Shown here: positions 56,045 through 64,000 of the stretch, in pieces
Position numbering within the stretch: the stretch's first letter is position 1
Layout of the letters: each line of letters starts with the position of its first letter
DNA from: Methyloversatilis discipulorum
GTDB lineage: Bacteria; Pseudomonadota; Gammaproteobacteria; Burkholderiales; Rhodocyclaceae
Direction: 5' to 3'
DNA: 64,000 nucleotides
Assembly: GCF_018780585.1 (NCBI RefSeq)
Contig: NZ_JADMJL010000013.1
Coordinates: 25,236-89,235 of the forward strand
Program-made: the position numbers and the translations under genes
Notes under the pieces: generated by a model
Seen by the model: the letters and a program-made list of their open reading frames with translations, nothing else
Databases searched by the model: none
What the model was told of the DNA's origin: nothing

Positions 56045-57124
56045 TCACTCCACCGGATGCCGCCCCACGAACGCATCCACCGAGTTCTCGGCGATGCGGG
56101 TCCATAGGTGCTGTTCCGAGCGGAAGCGGTTCCACGGTTCGAACACCTTGCGGAACTGCGGGTTGGCGGCGGCGGTTTCGCGGTACAGCGCGAACGCCTC
56201 CTTCTGCAGCGCGAGCAGGATGTCGCGCGAGAACATGCGCAGCTGGGCGCCGCCTTCTATCAGCTTCTTCATCGCCGCGGGATTGCGCGCGTCGTAGCGT
56301 GCCTGCATGCCGATGTGGGCCGCCGCGCAGGCGGATTCGAGGATCTGCCGGTACTCGGCCGGCAGTGCGTCGTACGCCTGTCGATTGACGTAGATGGTGA
56401 GCTGCGGACCGGCTTCGGCCCAGCCCGGGTAGTAGTAATAGGGCGCGACCTTGTAGAAGCCCAGCTTGAGGTCGTCGTACGGGCCCACCCACTCGGCGGC
56501 GTCGATCGCCCCTTTTTCCAGTGCCGGATAGACGTCCGCACCCGGAATCTGCTGCGGCACCACGCCCAGCCGCGACACCACCTGGCCCGCGTAGCCACCG
56601 ATACGCATCTTCAGGCCCTTGAGGTCGGCCACGCTGCGGATTTCGCGGCGGAACCAGCCGCCCATCTGCGCACCGGTGTTGCCGCAGGGGAAATTGACGA
56701 TGTTGTAGCCGGCGAACAGTTCGCGCATCAGCGCCATGCCGCCGCCATCGACCAGCCATGCCGCCTGCTGCCTGCTGTTCAGGCCGAAGGGCATGGCGCA
56801 GTCGAAGGCGAAGGTGGGGTCCTTGCCGATGTAGTAGTAGGACGCCGAATGGCCGCACTCGACCGTGCCTTCGCGCACCGCGTCGAGCACGCCGAAGGGC
56901 GGCACCAGTTCGTTGGCCGCGAAGACCTGTATCTGGAAGCGGCCGCCAGTGGCGGCACTGACCTGCTGCGCCACCTGTTCGGCGGCGGCATACAGCGCAT
57001 CGAGCGCCTTCGGGAAGCTCGACGCCAGCCGCCAGCGGATGGCTGGCAGGGCGCCGACGACCGCCGGCGCGCCGGCCAGACCGAGCAGCGGCGCTGCGCT
57101 CAGGAAGCCACGCCGACTGGTCAT
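56045..57124 (-). CDS. TRAP transporter solute-binding protein (DctP/TakP family)
   Basis: 359 residues. N-terminus MTSRRGFLSAAPLLGLAGAP has a twin-arginine-like export signal. Mature part: WRLASSFPKALDALYAAAEQVAQQV, GTVECGHSASYYYIGKDPTFAF, VADLKGLKMRIGGYAG and DAAEWVGPYDDLKLGFYK, the TakP-like ligand site for 2-oxo acids or similar anions. No DctQ or DctM membrane subunit is nearby. The start is 2 nt past the pmbA stop, so it is likely in the pmbA transcript. Confidence 0.9.
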   Translation of the reverse strand: MTSRRGFLSAAPLLGLAGAPAVVGALPAIRWRLASSFPKALDALYAAAEQVAQQVSAATGGRFQIQVFAANELVPPFGVLDAVREGTVECGHSASYYYIGKDPTFAFDCAMPFGLNSRQQAAWLVDGGGMALMRELFAGYNIVNFPCGNTGAQMGGWFRREIRSVADLKGLKMRIGGYAGQVVSRLGVVPQQIPGADVYPALEKGAIDAAEWVGPYDDLKLGFYKVAPYYYYPGWAEAGPQLTIYVNRQAYDALPAEYRQILESACAAAHIGMQARYDARNPAAMKKLIEGGAQLRMFSRDILLALQKEAFALYRETAAANPQFRKVFEPWNRFRSEQHLWTRIAENSVDAFVGRHPVE

Positions 57125-57126
57125 GC

Positions 57127-58467
57127 TCAGGCGCCGGCGATCCGCATGCGGTCGATCAGCACCGAGCCGCTCTGCTTCGAGCCGCGCACCAGCGCGTCGG
57201 CGCCGACTTCCTGTATGCCCATGAACATGTCGCGCAGATTGCCGGCGATGGTGATTTCCTGCACCGGGTAGGCGATTTCGCCGTTCTCGATCCAGTAGCC
57301 GGCGGCGCCGCGCGAATAGTCACCGGTCACGTAATTGACGCCGTGGCCCAGCAGTTCCGTCACCAGCAGACCGCGCTTGATGCCGCGGATCAGCTCTTCC
57401 AGGCTCTTCCTGCCCGACTGCAGGATGAGGTTGTGCGAGCCGCCTGCGTTGCCGGTGGTTTCCATGCCCAGCTTGCGCGCCGAATAGGTGCTCAGGAAAT
57501 AGCCGTTCAGCACGCCACCCTGCACCACTTCGCGGTCGCGCGTCGCCACGCCGTCGTCGTCGAACATGCCGGAGCCCATCGCGCCCGGCAGGTGCGGCCG
57601 CTCGGAAATGTTGATGTGCTTCGGAAAGATCTGCTTGCCCAGGCTGTCGAGCAGGAAGGAGGACTTGCGGTACAGCGCGCCGCCGCTGGTCGCCTGCACG
57701 AAATGGCCGAGCAGGCCGATCGCCAGCGGCGCCTCGAACAGCACCGGCACGCGCGTCGTCTTGACGCGGCGGGCACCCAGACGCGACAGCGCGCGGCGCG
57801 CGGCGTAATCGCCGATCGCCTCCGGCGCCGGCAGGTCGCGTGCATTGCGGCGGCTGCCGTACCAGTCTTCGCGCTGCATGCCGTCGCCCTCGCCGGCGAT
57901 GACCGAGCAGCTGATGTACTGCCGCGTGCTGGCGTAGCCGGCCATGAAGCCCAGGCTGTTGGCGGAAACGAACTGTGACTGCTGGGCCGACACCGAGGCG
58001 CCTTCCGAATTGCGGATGTCGGGCGACACGCCGAAGGCGGCGTCCTCGCAGCGGCGGGCCAGATCGATGGCCTGTTCGACCGGCAGTTCCCACGGGTGGA
58101 ACAGGTCGAGGTCGCGGAACTCGGTGGCCAGCAGCGACTTGTCCGGCAGGCCGGCCGCGTCGTCTTCGGCGGTGAAGCGGGCGATAGACAGCGCGGCATC
58201 GACGGTGGCGCGCATCGCATCCAGCGAAAAGTCGCTGGAACTGGCGTAGCCGCGGCGCTGGCCGACATAGACGGTGACGCCGATGCCCTTGTCGCGGTTG
58301 TACTCGATGGTTTCGACCTCGCCGCGGCGCACGGTGACCGACTGGCCGAAGCCTTCGGACACGTCGACTTCGGCGGCAGTCGCGCCACCGGCGCGGGCAT
58401 GATCGATGAGCTGTTGCGCGATGTCGCGCATGCTGGCGTCGGTATAGCTGAAACCCTGTCGGGACAT
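57127..58467 (-). CDS. pmbA: Metalloprotease PmbA (TldE)
   Basis: 446 residues from the ATG at 58467. Family features: RRGEVETIEYNRDKGIGVTVYVGQRRGYASS in the N-domain, and NGYFLSTYSARKLGMETTGNAGG plus VTGDYSRGAAGYWIENGEIAYPVQEITIAG at the C-end. With TldD it forms the protease that trims modified peptides such as microcins; PmbA is the non-catalytic partner. tldD is not in the window. Divergent from yjgA. Confidence 0.95.
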   Translation of the reverse strand: MSRQGFSYTDASMRDIAQQLIDHARAGGATAAEVDVSEGFGQSVTVRRGEVETIEYNRDKGIGVTVYVGQRRGYASSSDFSLDAMRATVDAALSIARFTAEDDAAGLPDKSLLATEFRDLDLFHPWELPVEQAIDLARRCEDAAFGVSPDIRNSEGASVSAQQSQFVSANSLGFMAGYASTRQYISCSVIAGEGDGMQREDWYGSRRNARDLPAPEAIGDYAARRALSRLGARRVKTTRVPVLFEAPLAIGLLGHFVQATSGGALYRKSSFLLDSLGKQIFPKHINISERPHLPGAMGSGMFDDDGVATRDREVVQGGVLNGYFLSTYSARKLGMETTGNAGGSHNLILQSGRKSLEELIRGIKRGLLVTELLGHGVNYVTGDYSRGAAGYWIENGEIAYPVQEITIAGNLRDMFMGIQEVGADALVRGSKQSGSVLIDRMRIAGA

Positions 58468-58539
58468 GGCGGATTCGTGGTCGGGCAAAGGCTGCAATAA
58501 TAGCCGCTTGCCACGCTCTGCCCCGTCCTCTGTATCCCA

Positions 58540-59118
58540 ATGCACCCCAAATCGATTTCCACCACCGAAAACCCCGACGATCAGGATCTGCCGGACCGTC
58601 CCAGCAAGAGCCAGCGGAAGCGCGACGCCCATGTGCTGCAGGACATCGGTACGCAGCTGGTCGCGCTGTCGGCTGAACAGCTCAAGCGCATCGACATGCC
58701 GGAAAACCTGCGCATCGCCATCACCGAAGCGCAGCGCACGCGCAGCCACGAAGGCCTGCGCCGGCAGATGCAGTACGTCGGCAAGGTAATGCGCGGCATC
58801 GACACGGCGCCTTTGACCGAAGCGCTGGACGCCATCCACGGCCGGTCCGCCCGCGCGGTCGCGCGCGAACAGATGCTGGAGCGCATGCGCGAGCGGCTGA
58901 TCGCCGACGAGCTCGTGCTGGGCGACATCGCCGCCCAGTGGCCGGGCGCCGACCTGACCCATCTGCGCACACTGCGTCGCAACGTGCTGCGCGAACGCGA
59001 ACTGAACAAGCCGCCGCGCGCGTTCCGCGAAATCTTCCGCGTGCTGCGCCAGCTCGACAACGCGCAGAGCGGCGAAGACGACATCGAACCCGAACAGGAC
59101 GAGAACGACGATGAGTGA
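58540..59118 (+). CDS. yjgA: Ribosome-associated protein YjgA (DarP)
   Basis: 192 residues, DUF615 family. KSQRKRDAHVLQDIGTQLVAL, LRRQMQYVGKVMR and RNVLRERELNKPPRAFREIFRVLR are family-typical. It is a 50S-assembly factor in E. coli. Its last 8 nt overlap mogA. C-terminus ends in an acidic tail. The divergent yjgA-pmbA arrangement is common in proteobacteria. Confidence 0.92.
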   Translation: MHPKSISTTENPDDQDLPDRPSKSQRKRDAHVLQDIGTQLVALSAEQLKRIDMPENLRIAITEAQRTRSHEGLRRQMQYVGKVMRGIDTAPLTEALDAIHGRSARAVAREQMLERMRERLIADELVLGDIAAQWPGADLTHLRTLRRNVLRERELNKPPRAFREIFRVLRQLDNAQSGEDDIEPEQDENDDE

Positions 59119-59710
59119 CACACAGGATCTGCTGACGGTCGGCCTGGTTTCCGTCTCCGACCGCGCATCGAGCGGCGTCTATCAGGACCAGGGCATCCCG
59201 GCGCTGAAGGACTGGCTGTCGGCCGCGCTGAAGAACCCGGTGCTGTTCGAAACGCGGCTGATCCCGGACGAACAGCCGCAGATCGAGGCGACGCTGATCG
59301 AACTGTGCGACAGCGCCGGCTGCGATCTGGTGCTGACCACCGGCGGCACCGGCCCCGCCCCGCGCGACGTGACGCCGGACGCCACCGTCGCCGTGGCACA
59401 CCGGGTGATGCCCGGCTTCGGCGAACAGATGCGCCAGATCAGCCTGCGCTTCGTGCCGACCGCCATCCTGTCGCGCCAGACCGGCGTAATCCGTGGCAAG
59501 ACGCTCATCCTCAACCTGCCGGGCCAGCCGAAGTCGATCAAGGAAACGCTGGAAGGCGTCAAGGACGCCGACGGCAGCCAGCTCGTGCCTGGCATCTTCG
59601 CCGCCGTGCCCTACTGCATCGACCTGATAGGCGGGCCCTACATCGAGACCGACGAAAACGTCGTGAAGGCCTTCCGCCCTAAATCGGCAATCCGCGCCGC
59701 GAAAACCTGA
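59111..59710 (+). CDS. mogA: Molybdopterin adenylyltransferase
   Basis: 199 residues. LVSVSDRASSGVYQDQG, then the molybdopterin-binding motif TTGGTGPAPRDVTPDATVAV, GFGEQMRQISL and LPGQPKSIKETLEGV with conserved acidic residues. It adenylates molybdopterin before metal insertion. Overlaps yjgA by 8 nt. Confidence 0.94.
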   Translation: MSDTQDLLTVGLVSVSDRASSGVYQDQGIPALKDWLSAALKNPVLFETRLIPDEQPQIEATLIELCDSAGCDLVLTTGGTGPAPRDVTPDATVAVAHRVMPGFGEQMRQISLRFVPTAILSRQTGVIRGKTLILNLPGQPKSIKETLEGVKDADGSQLVPGIFAAVPYCIDLIGGPYIETDENVVKAFRPKSAIRAAKT

Positions 59711-59747
59711 GCTCGCCGAGCCGCAGCGGCCGCGAGTCGCGCCCCCT

Positions 59748-59965
59748 TGTGGGAGCGGCCTTGGCCGCGACACGGCTACTGCAGTCCGCCGGCTTCGCTG
59801 CAGGCTGCCGTCGGGGTCAGAAGACCCCTCCCACAGAACCCCGGCCCAGGTTCCGGCCGCCGGTCTGGCGCACCTCCTGTGGGAGCGGCCTTGGCCGCGA
59901 CGCAGCCACTGCGGTCCGCCAGCTTCGATTCATGCCGCCGTCGGGGTCAGAAGACCCCTCCCACA
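59748..59965. repeat. Two REPIN-like units in mogA/glycoside hydrolase gap
   Basis: The 341-nt gap 59711-60051 has no gene. Two 88-bp units (59748-59835 and 59878-59965), 130 bp apart, each begin TGTGGGAGCGGCCTTGGCCGC and end AGACCCCTCCCACA, so each is bounded by inverted TGTGGGAG/CTCCCACA ends, the shape of a REPIN (two REPs facing each other). A partial third (CCCCTCCCAA) ends near 60018. Both mogA and the hydrolase end toward it. Confidence 0.8.
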
Positions 59966-60051
59966 GAACCCCGGCCGGAGCTCAGGTCAATGTCGGGATC
60001 AGAGGGCCCCTCCCAACGAATTCCACGGCCAGTCCTCCGCCAAACCCGTCC

Positions 60052-61263
60052 TTACCGCACCAGAAACGGCAGATTGGCGGTCGCCACCTTGCCGATCCGG
60101 TCTGTCACCGTAATGAACAGCCGGTAGGCGCCGGGCACGTTCGGGGCGACGAAGCGCACGCTGCGCGCGTCGGCGTGCAGCACGCGCACCGGGATGCGCG
60201 GCGGCACGACCTCTTCGTCACCGCCGAGGCGCAGATCGGTCGCTTCGGCCCACACCGTCCATTCGGTCGTCAGCACCGAACCATCGGACGACTGCGCATC
60301 GACGCCCGCCGACACCTCGCCCCCCGCCCGGAACTCATCGGCCGCGATACCGATGCCGAGGATGCGCGGCGCCGCGGCCGTCGGCGGGCGTCCCCAGGCG
60401 ACCGCCAGCGCGTCGGTCATCGCGGTCGGCCGGCCGACGTCGAGCAGGCTGTGCCAGGTCGCGGTCTGTTCCTGCTTCTCGCCCCACAGGAAGGGAAAGG
60501 CGGCGACGATCTGCGGCTGCCCGGCGACGAAGGCCAGCGCGTCGCGGAAGAAATCCGCCTTCTGCGTGCTGGTCAGCTCCACCGGCGCGCCCCAGGATTT
60601 GCGCCCGGCCTGCCACTGACCGAGCGGACCCAGCTCGGTCACCAGCACCGGCTTCGCGATGCCCAGCCGCTGCAGCCGGGCCGGCAGTTCGAAGATGGAA
60701 CCGCCATACAGGTTCAGTCCCAGCATATCGACATCGGGGCAGCAGCCGGCAAGCGGCGCGAGCCAGGCGTCGCTGTTGTCGGCAACCACCATGACGGTCG
60801 GGTGCTTCGCGTCGAGCGCCTTCACCAGCGCGGCGACGCGGTTCACTTCGTTCCACAGCGGTCGCGGATCGCCGACGCCGGTCTCGATCTCGTTGCCGAT
60901 CCCCCAGGCGAGCAGCGCCGGGTGCTCACGGTAGCGCCGCACGAAATCCGCGATCCGTGCGTCCTGGGCGGCGACGAGCCGAGCGTCGCGGTAGTTGAAG
61001 CCGTGGCGCGGATGGCCGAGCCACAGCCCCATCACCACCTTCATGCCCATCGTCTGCGCCGCATCCAGCACCCAGGCGTCGCTCTCGCGATAGACGCGCA
61101 CCACGCGCGCGCCGGCATCGGCCAGCTTCTGCAGCGCCACGCGGTCACCCTCGAAGGCAGCGCCCTGCCAGGCGGGGTCGGCGGCGCGGCTGGGCAGCGG
61201 CAGGCACAGCAGTGCGACGAGCGTGAGCAGGGTCAGCGCCCGGGAAAGTTCACGGAATGCCAT
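60052..61263 (-). CDS. Exported clan GH-A glycoside hydrolase
   Basis: 403 residues from the ATG at 61263, with signal peptide (ALTLLTLVALLCLPLPSRA|AD). TIM barrel: VRVYRESDAWVLDAAQTMGMKVVMGLWLG, the acid/base glutamate in LLAWGIGNEIETG, LGLNLYGGS, and the nucleophile in VLVTELGPLG, followed by a C-terminal beta domain (IGIAADEFRAGGEV). Resembles GH2/GH5-like barrels; substrate unknown. No RBS is visible before the ATG, which sits in the palindrome CATATATATATG; a GTG at 61275 is an alternative. Confidence 0.8.
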   Translation of the reverse strand: MAFRELSRALTLLTLVALLCLPLPSRAADPAWQGAAFEGDRVALQKLADAGARVVRVYRESDAWVLDAAQTMGMKVVMGLWLGHPRHGFNYRDARLVAAQDARIADFVRRYREHPALLAWGIGNEIETGVGDPRPLWNEVNRVAALVKALDAKHPTVMVVADNSDAWLAPLAGCCPDVDMLGLNLYGGSIFELPARLQRLGIAKPVLVTELGPLGQWQAGRKSWGAPVELTSTQKADFFRDALAFVAGQPQIVAAFPFLWGEKQEQTATWHSLLDVGRPTAMTDALAVAWGRPPTAAAPRILGIGIAADEFRAGGEVSAGVDAQSSDGSVLTTEWTVWAEATDLRLGGDEEVVPPRIPVRVLHADARSVRFVAPNVPGAYRLFITVTDRIGKVATANLPFLVR

Positions 61264-61467
61264 ATATATATGCACGACGCCGCCAGCAGGCGGCCACGAA
61301 GCTGAGAGGCGCGGGGCCGTCCAGTGTTCCCGCAGCCTTGCCTTCATGCCGGGCACCGGGCGCGGACGGAGACGCACCCTTCTTCGTGAAGCCTCATCCC
61401 GTATTCGGTAGCATTGCCGGTCCTCCGCGGTCCGCGGCGACACAACGACAGAACCCGGTAAGAACGC

Positions 61468-63015
61468 ATGTTGACAGGTGAACTCCGCAGCCAGATCGAC
61501 GCCATCTGGAACGCCTTCTGGACTGGCGGCATTTCCAATCCGCTGGAGGTGATCGAACAGCTCACCTATCTGCTGTTCATCAAGCGGCTGGACGACGCCC
61601 ACACGCTGGAAGAGAGCAAGGCGCTGCTGCTGAAGAAGCCGATGGCGGCGCGCATCTTCCCGGAAGGTCGCGACGAGCGCGGCCGGCCCTTCGAGGACCT
61701 GCGCTGGTCGCGCTTCCGCAATTTCGCGCCGGCAGAGATGTACGTGGTGGTCGGCGAGCACGTATTTCCCTTCCTGCGCACCGGCCTGCGTCAGGGCGAC
61801 GGCTCGACCTACGCGCTGCACATGAAGGACGCCCGCTTCACCATCCCGACGCCCGGCCTGCTGGCCAAGGTGGTGGACCTGCTCGACGACGTGCCGATGG
61901 ACGACCGCGACACCAAAGGCGACGTCTATGAATACATGCTGGGCAAGATCGCCAGCGCCGGCCAGAACGGCCAGTTCCGCACGCCGCGCCACATCATCCA
62001 GCTCATGGTGGCGATGACCGCGCCATCGCCGAAGGACACCATCTGCGACCCGGCCAGCGGCACCTGCGGCTTCCTGGTCGCCGCCGCCGAGCACGTGCGC
62101 GAGCAATACCCCGACCTGTTCCAGGACGAACTGGCGCGCGCCCACTTCCACCACGCCATGTTCCACGGCTACGACTTCGACAACACCATGCTGCGCATCG
62201 GCAGCATGAATATGGCGCTGCACGGCGTCGACAACCCGGACATCCGCTACAAGGATTCGCTGGCGCAGGACCACGCCGGCGACGAGGAAAAGTATTCGCT
62301 CATCCTCGCCAACCCGCCCTTCGCCGGCAGCCTCGATTACGAAAACACCGCCAAGGACCTGCTCGCGCTGGTCAAGACGAAAAAGACCGAACTGCTCTTC
62401 CTCGCCCTCTTCCTGCGCCTCTTGAAGCCGGGTGGTCGCGCCGCGGTCATCGTGCCGGACGGCGTGCTGTTCGGCTCCAGCAAGGCGCACAAAGAATTGC
62501 GCCGCATGATCGTCGAGGAGCACAAGCTCGACGGCGTGCTGTCGCTGCCCTCCGGCACTTTCAAGCCCTATGCCGGCGTATCCACCGCCGTCCTGCTGTT
62601 CACGAAAACGAATTCAGGCGGCACCGACCACGTGTGGTTCTACGACATGCGGGCCGACGGCTGGAGCCTGGACGACAAGCGCCAGCCGCTGCTCGCACCG
62701 GAACTGCTGGGCGTGCGTCCGGCGCGCGCGCTCGACGAAGCGGAGCATGCGAAGAACAACCTGCCGGACGCGCTCGCCCGCTGGGCCGACCGCACCGGCG
62801 GCGAACGCAGCCGCCCGCGCACCGCGCAGAGCTTCTGCATCCCGCGCGCCGACATCGCCGCCCAGGGCTACGACCTGTCGATCAACCGCTACAGGGAAGT
62901 GGTGCACGAAGCGGTCGAACACGAAGCGCCGCAGGTGATTCTGGCGAGGTTGCGGGCGCTGGAGGATGAGATATTGGAGGGGATGGAGACGCTGGAAGGG
63001 ATGCTGGGGCGATGA
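61468..63015 (+). CDS. hsdM: Type I restriction-modification DNA methyltransferase HsdM
   Basis: 515 residues. HsdM_N helical domain (SQIDAIWNAFWTGGISNPLEVIEQLTYLLFIKRLDD), then the N6-adenine methyltransferase core: SAM motif DPASGTCGFLVAAAE and the catalytic LANPPFAGSLDYEN, with LFLALFLRLLKPGGRAAVIVPDG. C-terminal helices contact HsdS. It methylates the type I recognition site. HsdS starts 4 nt inside its end. hsdR is not within the window, perhaps just beyond it. Confidence 0.95.
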   Translation: MLTGELRSQIDAIWNAFWTGGISNPLEVIEQLTYLLFIKRLDDAHTLEESKALLLKKPMAARIFPEGRDERGRPFEDLRWSRFRNFAPAEMYVVVGEHVFPFLRTGLRQGDGSTYALHMKDARFTIPTPGLLAKVVDLLDDVPMDDRDTKGDVYEYMLGKIASAGQNGQFRTPRHIIQLMVAMTAPSPKDTICDPASGTCGFLVAAAEHVREQYPDLFQDELARAHFHHAMFHGYDFDNTMLRIGSMNMALHGVDNPDIRYKDSLAQDHAGDEEKYSLILANPPFAGSLDYENTAKDLLALVKTKKTELLFLALFLRLLKPGGRAAVIVPDGVLFGSSKAHKELRRMIVEEHKLDGVLSLPSGTFKPYAGVSTAVLLFTKTNSGGTDHVWFYDMRADGWSLDDKRQPLLAPELLGVRPARALDEAEHAKNNLPDALARWADRTGGERSRPRTAQSFCIPRADIAAQGYDLSINRYREVVHEAVEHEAPQVILARLRALEDEILEGMETLEGMLGR

Positions 63016-63956
63016 GTAATTCGCTCATCTCTCTCGGTGAATTGATGGCTGAGAAAATCGGGACAATTGAGCCGAAGAAGTTTCCCGAGGAAACCTTTGA
63101 TCTCTACAGTATTCCCGCGTTTGACTCGGGCTCTCCGGAAATCTTGCCCGGCGCGTCGATTGGTTCGGCTAAGCAGTTCGTGTGTTCCGGGGATGTACTG
63201 CTCTCCAAAATCGTCCCCCATATTCGAAGAGCGTGGGTTGTTGGCCCTGCAAACGGACGGCGGATCATTGCTTCGGGCGAATGGATTGTTTTCCGATCTG
63301 ATCATGTTGACCCGGCGTACTTGAAACATGTGCTGCTCGGCGACCCGTTTCACGCACAGTTCATGCAGACGGTTGCGGGGGTGGGAGGCTCACTGTTGCG
63401 AGCCAGACCGGCGCAGGTGGCCAATATCCGTATTCCGCTCCCAAGTCTCGCCGAACAACGCCGCATCGCCGCCATCCTCGATCAGGCCGACGTCCTCAAG
63501 GCCAAGCGTCGGGAAGCCCTGGCGCAACTCGACCACCTCGCGCAGGCCATCTTCATCGACATGTTCGGTGATCCGGTCGAAAATCAGAGCGGAGGGGAGG
63601 CAGCCCGAATGGACGCGCTATGCGAGGTGACTTCAAGTAAGAGGGTTTTCGCCGACGAGCTTGTCGAGCAAGGGGTTCCCTTTTTCCGAGGCACTGAGAT
63701 TGGGCAGCTCGGTGCAAACGAGGCTGTGAAACCTACGCTTTTTGTTTCGTCAGACCACTATGAGCGACTTAAAGCCGAAGCAGGGGTGCCGACCAGGGGC
63801 GATTTACTGCTGCCGTCAATTTGTCCGGACGGCAGAATTTATGAGGTGGAAAGGGATGATCCGTTCTACTTCAAAGACGCTCGTGTCCTTTGGATAAAGG
63901 CGAACGAAGCTCGAATTAGCAGCACTTATTTGAAGCACTATTTAAGGAAACGCTGA
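63012..63956 (+). CDS. hsdS: Type I restriction-modification specificity subunit HsdS, apparently truncated
   Basis: 314 residues. TRD1 spans 1-135, then the first conserved region IPLPSLAEQRRIAAILDQADVLKAKRREALAQLDHLAQAIF with MFGDPVEN, then the beginning of TRD2 (about 195-314). HsdS proteins usually run to ~400 residues and end with a second such helix; here the frame stops at TGA 63954-63956 inside TRD2. Both TRDs are notably AT-richer than the helix between them and than hsdM, typical of exchanged recognition modules. Whether this is a real truncation, a frameshift, or an insertion cannot be settled in the last 44 nt. Confidence 0.8.
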   Translation: MSNSLISLGELMAEKIGTIEPKKFPEETFDLYSIPAFDSGSPEILPGASIGSAKQFVCSGDVLLSKIVPHIRRAWVVGPANGRRIIASGEWIVFRSDHVDPAYLKHVLLGDPFHAQFMQTVAGVGGSLLRARPAQVANIRIPLPSLAEQRRIAAILDQADVLKAKRREALAQLDHLAQAIFIDMFGDPVENQSGGEAARMDALCEVTSSKRVFADELVEQGVPFFRGTEIGQLGANEAVKPTLFVSSDHYERLKAEAGVPTRGDLLLPSICPDGRIYEVERDDPFYFKDARVLWIKANEARISSTYLKHYLRKR

Positions 63957-64000
63957 TCAAAGCCACCCTTCCGGGATTTTTCGTCCGTGAGGCAGCAACT

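Noticed and set aside
60052..62523. Continuous 823-codon minus-strand frame running from the glycoside hydrolase through hsdM
   Set aside because: The upstream 420 codons are antisense to the well-supported hsdM; high GC at third positions leaves opposite frames open. The hydrolase has its own signal peptide at 61263.

Overview
The window is a 64 kb piece of a GC-rich Gram-negative chromosome. It looks like a betaproteobacterium near Rhodocyclales (Methyloversatilis, Azoarcus or Thauera type); this is inferred from gene content and order and no database was searched. Pointers are the regulatory PTS trio (EIIA-Man, HPr, EI), the gpmA-envC-ctpA-moeB and secB-grxC-rhodanese blocks, a DksA with only one zinc-finger cysteine, a PEP-CTERM protein, aliphatic amidase, and a large number of short intergenic repeats. 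I see no rRNA, tRNA, prophage, integrase or CRISPR array.

Layout. 1-4.5 kb: RlmL-type methyltransferase (cut by the window edge), HemJ, an SDR protein, a ferredoxin-NAD(P)H reductase and an HDOD protein. 4.6-8.1 kb: a minus-strand run EIIA-HPr-EI-ruvC-ruvA with no ruvB. 8.2-12.5 kb: apaH coupled to a membrane nucleotide-sugar dehydratase, then waaA, with a clear GC dip at their shared 5' ends. 12.5-19.1 kb: TIGR03790 protein, zinc-type dehydrogenase, zinc peptidase, and a CHASE/PAS histidine kinase coupled to a receiver-only regulator. 19.3-27 kb: a propionyl-CoA to succinyl-CoA module (mcm, meaB, pccB, pccA) divergent from a GntR regulator, with a possible operator between them. 27.2-33.7 kb: a secreted spherulin-4-like PEP-CTERM protein, a SulP transporter, and an overlapping operon of aliphatic amidase, CbbQ/NorQ-type ATPase and NorD/CbbO-type VWA protein. 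33.7-42 kb: housekeeping genes (trmL, gpsA, secB, grxC, rhodanese, gpmA, envC, ctpA), an HMA-like CxxC protein and a MoeB/ThiF enzyme. 42-53.8 kb: type II NADH dehydrogenase, DsbB, HslUV, a STAS-like protein, a ZnuD-like receptor, a small Cys/His protein, DksA, RlmI, DUF484, DapF and a CoA-binding protein. 53.8-61.3 kb: LpxL-like acyltransferase, metK with a structured leader, an orphan TRAP binding protein, PmbA, YjgA, MogA and a glycoside hydrolase. 61.5-64 kb: a type I restriction-modification locus (hsdM, and an hsdS that stops early near the window edge).

Most of the window is conserved housekeeping sequence. The parts most worth a second look are the amidase-ATPase-VWA operon, the duplicated leader in front of pccA that makes a 41-codon overlapping ORF, the hairpin clusters between genes (one showing a compensatory base change), the ZnuD/DksA neighbourhood, the metK leader, the HMA-like protein next to moeB, and the truncated hsdS.
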